Source: an uncultured Halomonas sp.
GTDB lineage: Bacteria > Pseudomonadota > Gammaproteobacteria > Pseudomonadales > Halomonadaceae
Direction of reading: 5' to 3'
Assembly: GCF_947493865.1 (NCBI RefSeq)
Contig: NZ_CANLTC010000023.1
Span: 1-39,487 of the forward strand
Length of the DNA stretch: 39,487 nt
Numbering within the stretch: position 1 is the stretch's first letter; the number at the start of each line of letters is the position of its first letter. Shown here in pieces: positions 1 through 8,725 of this stretch. The notes beneath the pieces are model-generated. The model saw nothing but the letters and a program-made list of their open reading frames with translations, searched no databases and was not told where the DNA came from. The translations under genes and the position numbers were made by a program.

Positions 1-61
1 CCGCTCAGCGCCGATGGTAGTGTGGGGTCTCCCCATGTGAGAGTAGGTCATCGTCAGGCAT
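1..61 (+). rRNA. rrf: 5S ribosomal RNA, 3' part
   Basis: The first 61 bases match the 3' half of gammaproteobacterial 5S rRNA, including the conserved GCGCCGATGGTAGTGTGGGG stretch and the terminal CAGGCAT. The 5' half lies outside the window. A strong terminator follows within 10 bases, so this is probably the last gene of an rRNA operon. The exact mature 3' end is estimated by comparison with E. coli 5S. Confidence 0.95.
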
Positions 62-68
62 CTATCCC

Positions 69-101
69 AACCCCCAGCCTCAATCAGGCTGGGGGTTTTT
101 T
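69..101 (+). terminator. Rho-independent terminator of the rRNA operon
   Basis: A perfect 10-bp stem (71-80 pairs with 86-95) with loop CAATC is followed by six T residues. It sits directly behind the 5S gene and is a textbook intrinsic terminator. Flanking A and T residues extend the stem slightly. Confidence 0.95.
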
Positions 102-120
102 GTGCTTTGCTTCCCTCTTT

Positions 121-177
121 CAGAAAGCGTAGTAACACAGAAAGCGTAGTGACAAGCCTACTCGACAGTAGGCTTGT
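121..177 (-). terminator. Hairpin downstream of gdhA, with a short direct repeat
   Basis: Positions 152-162 pair perfectly with 167-177 (11 bp, loop CGAC), 18 bases beyond the gdhA stop codon. It could terminate gdhA transcription, though no strong U-tract follows on the minus strand. Beside it, the 13-mer CAGAAAGCGTAGT occurs twice (121-133 and 138-150). The role of the repeat is unknown. Confidence 0.6.
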
Positions 178-194
178 GCAGTGTGGAAAAAGGG

Positions 195-1673
<1,479 letters not shown>

Positions 1674-1750
1674 TCAGACACCGACATCGCGTACCCGGTG
1701 ATGCCTGTAGCTGCGCACATATTATTCAAGCCTGATTGAAGCGAGCCGAT

Positions 1751-2818
1751 GTGATTCCCAACCAGTTACTTTTCTATTGCCGTGCGGGTTTTGAAGAAGA
1801 TCTCAGCGCTGAAATTACTGACAAGACAGCGTCATTTGGCCATATGGGATACCCCGTGACACAAAGGGGTGATGGCTATATTCGGTTTGTGCTAATGGAC
1901 GAAATGCCTGGCAACGAGTTGCACCGATCGCTTGCTCTCGACACACTGGTTTTTGCTCGACAATCCTTGCTCGCGCTTGCGCCACTTGACTCCTTGACGC
2001 GTGACGATCGTCTTTCGCCCATTGTCGAGCAGGTGGTTGCCAGTGGCTGGAGCTTCGAGTCGTTGTGGCAGGAAACCCCTGACACGAATGATGCCAAGGC
2101 GCTTGCAGGACTGATGAAGGCATTGCAAAGACCGCTGGAATCACTATTGCGCAAGCGTGGTGCCCTGAGGCGCAAGGCAGGAGGACGTCGGCTGCATCTA
2201 TTCTGGACACAAGGCAGCAGCGTGCAGATTGGCATGAGTTTTCCCGGCAATCGCAGTGAACATCCGGGCGGCGTCAAGCATCTGCGTTTTCCTCATGATG
2301 CACCCAGTCGTTCGACCCTCAAGCTCGAAGAGGCCTGGCATGTCTTCGTACCCAAGGAGGCATGGCCCGAGCGTATCTGCCAGGGCATGCAGGCTGCGGA
2401 TCTGGGGGCAGCGCCGGGAGGATGGACGTATCAGCTGGTAAGGCAGGGGATGTTCGTCTTTGCCATCGATAATGGCCCCATGAACAAAGCGTTGATGGCC
2501 ACGGGGCAAGTCGAGCATCTACGTGAAGATGGTTTTTTTTGGCAACCGCCACAAGCACTCCAGTGGCTGGTATGCGATATCGTCGACAAGCCCATACGGG
2601 TCATTGAAATGGTCGAGCGGTGGTTGGTGCAGCGTTGGTGTCGAGAAGCGATCTTCAATCTCAAGTTGCCCATGAAGCAGCGCTGGAAAGAGGTTCGCCG
2701 CTGCTTGACCCGGCTCGAGGAGAGTTTAAAGCAGGCAGGCGTGCGTGCAGAGATGCAGTGCAAGCAGCTATATCATGATCGGGAAGAGGTCACCGTGCAT
2801 GTACGACTACTGGATTGA
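1751..2818 (+). CDS. rlmM: 23S rRNA 2'-O-ribose C2498 methyltransferase RlmM
   Basis: RlmM uses S-adenosylmethionine to methylate the 2'-OH of C2498 in 23S rRNA. The N-terminal part (LLFYCRAGFEEDLSAEITDK) matches the THUMP-like domain of E. coli RlmM. The Rossmann methyltransferase domain shows the SAM-binding motif DLGAAPGGWTYQL followed by FAIDNGPM, and the C-terminal NLKLPMKQRW segment carries the expected catalytic lysine region. I chose GTG at 1751 because it places the start where the E. coli protein begins. A TTG at 1736 in the same frame would add five residues and has no better ribosome binding site. The gene appears to be monocistronic. Confidence 0.92.
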   Translation: MIPNQLLFYCRAGFEEDLSAEITDKTASFGHMGYPVTQRGDGYIRFVLMDEMPGNELHRSLALDTLVFARQSLLALAPLDSLTRDDRLSPIVEQVVASGWSFESLWQETPDTNDAKALAGLMKALQRPLESLLRKRGALRRKAGGRRLHLFWTQGSSVQIGMSFPGNRSEHPGGVKHLRFPHDAPSRSTLKLEEAWHVFVPKEAWPERICQGMQAADLGAAPGGWTYQLVRQGMFVFAIDNGPMNKALMATGQVEHLREDGFFWQPPQALQWLVCDIVDKPIRVIEMVERWLVQRWCREAIFNLKLPMKQRWKEVRRCLTRLEESLKQAGVRAEMQCKQLYHDREEVTVHVRLLD

Positions 2819-2848
2819 GATCCCCATGCCTGTGCTCTTTCCCGTTTC

Positions 2849-3142
2849 TCATGGATGTTCATAGGCGGTCACGCGCTCTTCTTCCGTCAACAAGGGAAGA
2901 AGACGCTGCATGACATGCGCTCGGGCGCTACTTCGTTGCCACTCTTTCCAGGCGCGTAGATCTCGCCATAGCGTAATCAGCAAGCGATGTTCCGAGCGCT
3001 GATACTCTTGCAAGCTTTCTCCAGCAATGAAACCGGGCGCGCTCATGGCGGCGCGAACGACCTCTCTTGCCGCCTGCTCGTATTCTTCTTCGAGTCCATG
3101 CATGATGCGGCGTTCGATGATGATCTTTATCATGCTATCCAT
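2849..3142 (-). CDS. ABM-fold (antibiotic biosynthesis monooxygenase-like) small protein
   Basis: The protein is about 97 aa. It starts MDSMIKIIIERRI and contains the AMSAPGFIAGESLQ and HRLLITLWRDLRAWKEW pattern of the dimeric ABM-type alpha-beta barrel. Members act as small monooxygenases, haem-degrading enzymes or uncharacterised stress proteins. Nothing in the sequence fixes a substrate. The start at 3142 is preferred because GGTGGGTGA precedes it, though the in-frame GTG at 3154 and ATG at 3133 are alternatives. It is divergent from tusA with only 34 bases between starts, so the promoters overlap. Confidence 0.75.
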   Translation of the reverse strand: MDSMIKIIIERRIMHGLEEEYEQAAREVVRAAMSAPGFIAGESLQEYQRSEHRLLITLWRDLRAWKEWQRSSARAHVMQRLLPLLTEEERVTAYEHP

Positions 3143-3176
3143 CCATTCACCCACCTACCATTTCTGGAGATGAACG

Positions 3177-3416
3177 ATGAGTAATTTTCCCGATTTCGAT
3201 GCAGAACTGGACACGTCAGGACTGTACTGTCCTGAACCCATCATGCTGATGCACAACCAGGTCCGCGACATGCAAGGTGGAAGCGTACTCAAGGTCATCG
3301 CTACCGATCCCGCCACTGCTCGGGATGTGCCCAAGTTCTGCAGCTTTCTGGGTCATGAATTACTGGCCCATCATGAAAGCGATGACCACTATTTCTATTT
3401 CATTCGTCTTTGCTGA
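3177..3416 (+). CDS. tusA: Sulfur carrier protein TusA
   Basis: TusA accepts persulfide sulfur from a cysteine desulfurase (IscS) and passes it on for tRNA 2-thiouridine and other sulfur uses. The 79-aa protein matches the E. coli 81-aa protein nearly end to end. It has the family's LYCPEPIM segment with the sulfur-binding cysteine of the CPxP motif, followed by IATDPATARDVPKFC, which is typical of true TusA rather than more distant TusA-like proteins. It is preceded by a GAGATGAACG region acting as a modest ribosome binding site. It stands alone on the plus strand. Confidence 0.93.
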   Translation: MSNFPDFDAELDTSGLYCPEPIMLMHNQVRDMQGGSVLKVIATDPATARDVPKFCSFLGHELLAHHESDDHYFYFIRLC

Positions 3417-3438
3417 TTCAGAAGGTTCGAATATTTAT

Positions 3439-4134
3439 CTACTCCTCGGTCGCTACCATGCAGGCCAGCGCTTCTAGGGTGGCCGGATCTTCCTGGCGAA
3501 TGCGATTGGCAATGGCTCGCTGAAAAAAGTAGACGACGGAATGCCGGCTATGCCCCGGATAGAGACAGTCGTCGCCAGCAAGCACGGGGTATGAGTCGAC
3601 AAGCGTGGCGTCGACCAGAAGCGACTCCACGCTGCCGTTGCTGTAAAGGCGCCAGCCGAATACCTGCTTGAGTTGCCATGGGCCTTCTTCATGGTTCAGG
3701 CACAGGGCATGGGTCCCGAGAGTATCGGGTATCTGCTGCAGCAAGGTGGGTTCGCTGGTTTCTTCATAGTCGAAGTACGCCGCAGCATGCTCGAGTTCGA
3801 ACACTTTGTGTTCCGGGGCGCTATGAAATATCTCATCGGTCTCGGGGTCGCGATAGCCGGCGAAACACCCCTGTTCGCTGTCGTCCAGATCGTGACAGGG
3901 TGTAAGGGCCTCCATCCAGGGCACCAAGCCGACGACTTCGCCATCTTCGCGCAACCCCCAGGCCAGGAGCGGCATCCCGTAAAGGGTCTTCGTATCCGAG
4001 GAGAGATGATAAAGCATCTCGAGTCCATCCAGTTCCGGCGCCAACCGTACCAGACGACGCTTGGCCCTTAGCCGGTGGCGCATCGCATCCAGGTCGATGA
4101 CTTGGGCGGTGCGGGGGGACTGTGGGATTCCCAT
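3439..4134 (-). CDS. Conserved hypothetical protein, function unknown
   Basis: I do not recognise this 231-aa protein. It is soluble with no signal peptide or membrane segment, and acidic overall, as expected in a halophile. It begins MGIPQSPRTAQVIDLDAMRHRLRAKRR. Notable stretches are LAWGLREDGEVVGLVPWME and the C-terminal VVYFFQRAIANRIR. The start is well fixed: AGGAGG lies seven bases upstream of the ATG at 4134, inside what would otherwise be a longer reading frame from 4155. It converges with tusA, 22 bases apart, with no hairpin between. I suggest no function. Confidence 0.75.
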   Translation of the reverse strand: MGIPQSPRTAQVIDLDAMRHRLRAKRRLVRLAPELDGLEMLYHLSSDTKTLYGMPLLAWGLREDGEVVGLVPWMEALTPCHDLDDSEQGCFAGYRDPETDEIFHSAPEHKVFELEHAAAYFDYEETSEPTLLQQIPDTLGTHALCLNHEEGPWQLKQVFGWRLYSNGSVESLLVDATLVDSYPVLAGDDCLYPGHSRHSVVYFFQRAIANRIRQEDPATLEALACMVATEE

Positions 4135-4209
4135 GACAACCCTCCTAAACAGCATTGATTCGGCTTTGGCCTTGCTTGATTAACTATTAGCACAGCTCGG
4201 TACGCAAAG

Positions 4210-5313
4210 TTAAGCCCCAGAAGCATTCTCCGCCTTGGGCATCAGGTCACAACTGCGCCATACATCCTGCCAGAGATTCACATGGTGCTGTATTGCTTGA
4301 TTAAATTGTTGCCAGGGTGCAGCCGGGTCAGTAAGCGACAACCAGCGCTCACGATACTGATCAATGGCCGGCAGCGATACGGGATGAGCATTGAGCAACG
4401 CGTCGATTGCTCCGAGCCATTGCCGCGACGTGCGGGACAACCTGGCCAGATAAGGTTGAACTTCGGTAATGAAGGTGGCGATGAAGATATCGTACAAGCG
4501 CTCCGCATTGGGATTGCTGTGGTTCTTGTAACAGATCGGACGCTCTACCAACCGCGCTTCGAGCAGGGCGGTCGTTTCCGTAAGTCGTTGGGTAGCCAGC
4601 ATCAAGCTACGCAGTATCTCAGCCGTCAGTGGCTCGCGCTGCAGAGTGTACAAATGGGATTCCAGCGTGCTGGACTGGGTCGTCCAGGCTGGATTGAATT
4701 GATTGAGCGTGGCGTGGCGCAGGTAGTCGAGCGCGGCGAGAGACTCCGTCAGAGGGATCGCGGCATCAGGGGGCAACGCGGTGCTTGCACGGGAAAAGCT
4801 GGCGACCCATTCACTGGAGCCGAACAGTGCATTCCAGCTTGCCGAGGGTAATTGCGAAGTTTTGATTCTGGTCAAGTCGAGCAGGCGCCGACGATCCTCT
4901 TCATCAAGGCGCGTCACTGCATCGGTATTCCAGCAGCCCCGCAGCTTTCGCCAGAGTGCAAGCTCATACAGCCAGTGCTGGCTGGCGGGCGCAACCTTGC
5001 CCAATTGATTGTTCCGCCGGGCTACCAGGGATGTGATACCGCATTCACGTAGCGCATAGACATCCAGCATGCCTTGGCGCATGTCAGGAATGTCGAACAG
5101 ACGCTCATCCCGAGACGGAAAGGCGGCAATGTTCTCGGGCGGCTGGGGTGAAGGTACATCGATCTCAAGACCGTTGCCGATGCGCTGCTGATAGTCGACG
5201 AATAGCGCATCGGCGCCAGTTCTATCATCGCAGCCAGCGGCCATGATCAACACCATGAATAGCGCTGTACCAAGAAGATGTTGTCTAGCTCTGGGAAATC
5301 TGCCGCGTGCCAT
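4210..5313 (-). CDS. DUF3080 family lipoprotein
   Basis: The predicted product is an envelope lipoprotein of about 367 aa. The N-terminus is basic (RGRFPRAR), followed by a hydrophobic stretch and the lipobox-like MAAGC, with the modified cysteine near residue 28. The body, with motifs such as YQQRIGN and LYELALWRKLRGCW, resembles the DUF3080 family of Gammaproteobacteria, whose function is unknown. The start overlaps the end of the upstream MATE gene by 29 bases (ATG at 5313, or 5322 upstream), which suggests co-translation. The pairing with an exporter is suggestive only. The DUF assignment comes from memory of the family pattern. Confidence 0.75.
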   Translation of the reverse strand: MARGRFPRARQHLLGTALFMVLIMAAGCDDRTGADALFVDYQQRIGNGLEIDVPSPQPPENIAAFPSRDERLFDIPDMRQGMLDVYALRECGITSLVARRNNQLGKVAPASQHWLYELALWRKLRGCWNTDAVTRLDEEDRRRLLDLTRIKTSQLPSASWNALFGSSEWVASFSRASTALPPDAAIPLTESLAALDYLRHATLNQFNPAWTTQSSTLESHLYTLQREPLTAEILRSLMLATQRLTETTALLEARLVERPICYKNHSNPNAERLYDIFIATFITEVQPYLARLSRTSRQWLGAIDALLNAHPVSLPAIDQYRERWLSLTDPAAPWQQFNQAIQHHVNLWQDVWRSCDLMPKAENASGA

Positions 5314-6733
5314 CCGCAACACTCCTGCTGACGCGTTTCAGACGCCAACCCAACAATAGTGCCGATACTGTCAGGCCGGCGATCAATCCTATCCAGTAAC
5401 CATACACTCCCAAGGGATCGACAAATTCGAGAATACCCACGGTTCCCAGCAGGTGTCCGCTGCCTAGCCCCACCAGCCAGTAGGAAAGAAGGGTGATCAC
5501 CATGATGATGCGAGTATCCTTGTAGCCCCTCAGCGCGCCGGCCATGTTGACCTGCAGAGAATCCGAGACCTGATAGATCATGGCGAGATAGATCAGAGAC
5601 AGCGACAGCGTCTGCACGTTCTGATTGGTCGTATAGAGTTCGAGCACCGGTCTTGCGGTCAGCCATAGAATCCCATCGTTCAGCAGGGCTATCAGCAGGC
5701 ATACGAACAACCCGTTCCAGGCAACGAAACGCGCGCGCTCAGGATTGCCCGTGCCCAGGGTATTGCCTACGCGCACGGTTAGGGCCATGGCCAGAGACAA
5801 GGGCAGCATGAACAGCACGGACGTATAGTTGAGCGCTACCTGATGGGCTGCCACGGTGATTTCGCCAAGGCTCGCGACCAGTAGTGCGATCAAGGTGAAT
5901 AGAGTCACTTCGACGAAGATGGCCACTCCGATCGGCAGACCGACGTGGAGAAGCTCCTTCATCATCTCCCAGCAGGGGCGCGTTAATGTCTGCCATAGCA
6001 CCACCGGCGCATAAGCTCGACTGCGCTTGGTATAGAGCAGCATGGCCAGGCACATGGCCCACATGGATAGCGCCGTGGCAATGCCGCAGCCAACGGCGCC
6101 CAGGGCAGGCAGTGCCTGCAGTCCAGTAGGCACGCTCTCGCCAAACAGTGCCACCAGGCCATCGCCACCGTAGATCAACAGGTAATTGCTGGGAATGTTG
6201 ATGCCGAGGCCAATCAGGCTGATCCACAGGGCCGGCCGGGTATGATTCATGCCATCCGAATAGGCGCGTAGCGCTTGGTAGAGCGCAACGCCGGGCATGC
6301 CGAAGGCGACCGCCGCCAGATAGGCAGAAGAGAGCTCGGTGACCTGGGCAGGAACCTCCATGAGACGAAAGATCGGCTCGATGGCAAACCACAGCATCAG
6401 GGCAGCAAGAATGCCGAGTACGAGGCTCAGCCAAAGCGCCTGATGCACATAGGGTCGAATGCGCTCGCTGCGCTTACCGCCCAGCAGTTGTGCGACAATG
6501 GGCGTCAACCCAATCAGAGTGCCGGTAATGAACAGCATCAGCGGCAACCACAGGCTGGAACCGACGGAAACCGCCGCAAGATCGGTGGCACTGACCCGGC
6601 CGGACATGATCACGTCGGTAACGCCCATCCCGGACTGGGCAAGCTGGGCACCACAGATGGGCATGGCCAGTTTCAACAGCGCCGCGCTTTCCTGACGACT
6701 GTGCCGCGCCAATGCTGAAATGGATCTTGCCAT
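5285..6733 (-). CDS. norM: MATE family multidrug/Na+ antiporter, NorM-like
   Basis: This is an inner-membrane exporter of the MATE family (about 482 aa), which expels cationic drugs in exchange for Na+ or H+. The hydrophobicity pattern fits about twelve membrane segments in two similar halves. Family hallmarks include KLAMPICGAQLAQSGMGVTDVIMSGRVS near the N-terminus, TLIGLTPIVAQLLGGKR, and GVAIFVEVTLFTLIALLV in the second half. The ATG at 6733 (MARSISALARHSRQ) is taken as the start because the 14 residues upstream look like translated leader. It is co-oriented with and overlaps the DUF3080 gene, and is divergent from epmC. Substrate range cannot be read from sequence. Confidence 0.88.
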   Translation of the reverse strand: MARSISALARHSRQESAALLKLAMPICGAQLAQSGMGVTDVIMSGRVSATDLAAVSVGSSLWLPLMLFITGTLIGLTPIVAQLLGGKRSERIRPYVHQALWLSLVLGILAALMLWFAIEPIFRLMEVPAQVTELSSAYLAAVAFGMPGVALYQALRAYSDGMNHTRPALWISLIGLGINIPSNYLLIYGGDGLVALFGESVPTGLQALPALGAVGCGIATALSMWAMCLAMLLYTKRSRAYAPVVLWQTLTRPCWEMMKELLHVGLPIGVAIFVEVTLFTLIALLVASLGEITVAAHQVALNYTSVLFMLPLSLAMALTVRVGNTLGTGNPERARFVAWNGLFVCLLIALLNDGILWLTARPVLELYTTNQNVQTLSLSLIYLAMIYQVSDSLQVNMAGALRGYKDTRIIMVITLLSYWLVGLGSGHLLGTVGILEFVDPLGVYGYWIGLIAGLTVSALLLGWRLKRVSRSVADGTRQISQS

Positions 6734-6785
6734 GCCACTGCTCCGTCTACCCCCAAGAAGGCGCCATGTTAGCAACTACCCCGGG

Positions 6786-6814
6786 TTCCCGCTCCTGTGC
6801 CCGGTTCGTATAAT
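6786..6814 (+). promoter_or_regulatory. Promoter candidate of epmC, close to the start codon
   Basis: A perfect TATAAT lies at 6809-6814, only six bases before the epmC ATG. A weak -35 (TTCCCG, 6786-6791) sits at 17-bp spacing. Transcription starting about seven bases after the -10 would begin at the A of the ATG itself. The evidence is motif matching only. Confidence 0.5.
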
Positions 6815-6820
6815 GGCGCT

Positions 6821-7378
6821 ATGCACGCACACGCCGTTTACCACTGTTCAAATGACCTCATCGCGCTGTTCGATGGGGTTTTTCGCGATACCTACCGGAC
6901 CTGTCTCGTTCGAGGGGAGGACGAGCCGCTCTATTTGCCCGCGGATTCAGACCAGGGGTGCCATCGCATCATCTTTGCTCATGGTTTTTTTGCCAGCGCC
7001 TTGCATGAGGTAAGCCACTGGTGCATCGCCGGAGCCAGGCGCCGCACGCTCGAAGATTATGGTTATTGGTATCTCCCCGATGGGCGCGATCAGGCGCAAC
7101 AACGCACCTTCGAGTCCGTCGAGGTTGCACCCCAGGCGCTGGAGTTGCTATTCACCCATGCAAGCGGCCGGCGCTTCGAGGTCAGTATCGACAACCTGAA
7201 TGGGGAAGCCGTCGACCGTCATGCCTTTCGTTCTCGTGTCGAGGCCCGGGCCGAGCAGTATCGCATCAAGGGTTTGCCCTGGCGGGCAGAGGCGTTTCGT
7301 TGCACGTTACAGGCATACTATCGTTGCCATTCGAGCCGAGAGGCAGCTATCGCCGAAGGGCGAACCTATCTGCCATAG
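6821..7378 (+). CDS. epmC: Elongation factor P hydroxylase EpmC
   Basis: EpmC (YfcM) hydroxylates the beta-lysyl-lysine modification on elongation factor P. The 185-aa protein aligns along its whole length with E. coli EpmC. Matches include LVRGEDEPLYLPAD, the metal-binding HGFFASALHEVSHWCIAG segment (HExxHW), GYWYLPDGRD and FEDVEV-like VEVAPQALE. The ATG at 6821 is chosen because the protein then begins MHAHAVYH, as in E. coli. An in-frame GTG farther upstream lies before the -10 box. There is no Shine-Dalgarno sequence before the ATG, which fits leaderless translation. The epmA and epmB partners are not in the window. Confidence 0.92.
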   Translation: MHAHAVYHCSNDLIALFDGVFRDTYRTCLVRGEDEPLYLPADSDQGCHRIIFAHGFFASALHEVSHWCIAGARRRTLEDYGYWYLPDGRDQAQQRTFESVEVAPQALELLFTHASGRRFEVSIDNLNGEAVDRHAFRSRVEARAEQYRIKGLPWRAEAFRCTLQAYYRCHSSREAAIAEGRTYLP

Positions 7379-7430
7379 GCTCCTTGAGGAGGGCATATTG
7401 TCACGGTGGAGGATTAATGGAGCCTGAGTG

Positions 7431-7459
7431 TTGTTGTTGATGCGTAAAGAAAGTATAAA
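7431..7459 (+). promoter_or_regulatory. Promoter of the ferric-binding protein gene
   Basis: TTGTTG (7431-7436) and TATAAA (7454-7459) are separated by 17 bp, 67 bases before the coding start. The -10 abuts a Fur-like palindrome. The evidence is motif matching only. Confidence 0.5.
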
Positions 7460-7473
7460 TAGAATGATTCTCA
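7459..7473 (+). promoter_or_regulatory. Probable Fur box
   Basis: ATAGAATGATTCTCA matches 10 of 14 positions of the 7-1-7 Fur consensus, with a perfect GAATgATTC core. It overlaps the -10 and start region of the promoter for an iron-uptake gene, so repression by Fe-Fur is the natural reading. Confidence 0.6.
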
Positions 7474-7525
7474 GTTAACCGATGAGCAATAACGTCAACT
7501 GCCGCCACCAACACAAGGGAAATTC

Positions 7526-8569
7526 ATGTCCACTGCAAAAAAACTGCTTGTGACCACCATGGCAGCATCCGGTGCTCTTGCCGGAACGCTCGCCGCCAGT
7601 ATGGCAACAGCCCAGGAAGACGCTGGTGAAGTCAACGTCTATTCTTACCGCCAGCCATTTCTGATCGAACCCTTTCTCAAGGAATTCACTGAGGAAACAG
7701 GCATTGAAACCAATATCATCTTTAGCGATAAAGGGCTGACGGAGCGCATCAAGCGGGAAGGGCGTAATTCGCCTGCGGACGTGGTATTGACGGTGGACAT
7801 TGGCCGCCTGCAGGAGCTGGTTGACCAGGATGTGACTCAGCCCATCGAAGACGAGACCATCGAATCCAACATTCCCGAGCAGTATTTCGGTGAAAACAAC
7901 GAATGGGTGGGACTGACGAGTCGTGCTCGCGTCTTCTTCACCAGCGTCGAGCGCATGGAACCCGGCGAGATCGAGACCTATGAAGATCTCGCGGATCCTC
8001 GCTTCGAGGGCCGTATCTGCACCCGACCCGCGTCAAACGCATACAATGTTGCCCTTGTCGCTTCAATGATTGCCGAACATGGTGAAGAAGAGACCAAGAA
8101 GTGGCTCGAGGGTTTCAAGAACAACTTGGCACGCAAGCCCCAGGGCAACGATCGAGCCCAGGTAAAAGCCATTCGTGACGGGGTATGCGACATCGCCATC
8201 GGCAATACCTACTATTACGGCAAGATGATGGAGGATGAAGAGCAGCGCTCCTGGGCCGAGGCTGCACGCATTGAATTCCCCAATCAGGATGGACGCGGTA
8301 CCCACGTCAATATTTCCGGCATGGCGTTGGCGAAGCACGCGCCCAATGAAGAAAACGCCTACGAACTGATGCGCTTTTTGACCGAAAAGACCGCTCAGTC
8401 GATGTACGCGGACGTCAACTACGAGTATCCGCTCAATCCTGACGTCAAGCCCTCCGAAACCGTGGCTTCCTGGGGCGATTTCAAGGCCGACGACGTTTCC
8501 CTGGCGGAAGTGTCGTCGCTGCGTCGTCGCGCTACCGAATTGATCAACGAGGTCGGCTTCGACAACTGA
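7526..8569 (+). CDS. fbpA: Periplasmic ferric iron-binding protein of an ABC transporter
   Basis: This secreted solute-binding protein (347 aa) delivers Fe3+ to the permease encoded downstream. The N-terminal signal peptide (KKLLVTTMAASGALAG..., probable cleavage after ATA near residue 29) is followed by the VNVYSYRQPFLIEPFLKEF start typical of the FbpA/FutA family. The adjacent tyrosines in IGNTYYYGKMM correspond to the paired tyrosines that bind ferric iron in FbpA. RICTRPASNAYN is another family landmark. The Fur-like site upstream supports iron control. A terminator separates it from the permease, which would give an excess of binding protein. Exact substrate (Fe3+ or a small Fe chelate) is inferred. 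Confidence 0.9.
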   Translation: MSTAKKLLVTTMAASGALAGTLAASMATAQEDAGEVNVYSYRQPFLIEPFLKEFTEETGIETNIIFSDKGLTERIKREGRNSPADVVLTVDIGRLQELVDQDVTQPIEDETIESNIPEQYFGENNEWVGLTSRARVFFTSVERMEPGEIETYEDLADPRFEGRICTRPASNAYNVALVASMIAEHGEEETKKWLEGFKNNLARKPQGNDRAQVKAIRDGVCDIAIGNTYYYGKMMEDEEQRSWAEAARIEFPNQDGRGTHVNISGMALAKHAPNEENAYELMRFLTEKTAQSMYADVNYEYPLNPDVKPSETVASWGDFKADDVSLAEVSSLRRRATELINEVGFDN

Positions 8570-8608
8570 TGCGTGGATCGCACAGGGTGCCATCAGCGTA
8601 ACGCTCAA

Positions 8609-8639
8609 GGCTGCCGATTCTTTCGGCAGCCTGTTTTTT
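8609..8639 (+). terminator. Intercistronic terminator between fbpA and fbpB
   Basis: GGCTGCCGA (8609-8617) pairs with the complementary stretch ending at 8631, followed by TGTTTTTT. This is a good intrinsic terminator placed between binding protein and permease. Partial read-through would lower permease expression. Confidence 0.85.
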
Positions 8640-8725
8640 GATGAAAAACTGTTGAAGAGTTACCAAGAATTCGTTGAAGAGCCTGTTTTCGGGTTCGCTA
8701 AATGGTCAATCAGGGGAGGCGCTGC

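Noticed and set aside
7377..7426. Terminator from the AGGCTCC/GGAGCCT inverted repeat after epmC
   Set aside because: The arms are 7 bp and 36 bases apart with no T-tract, so it is likely to be chance.
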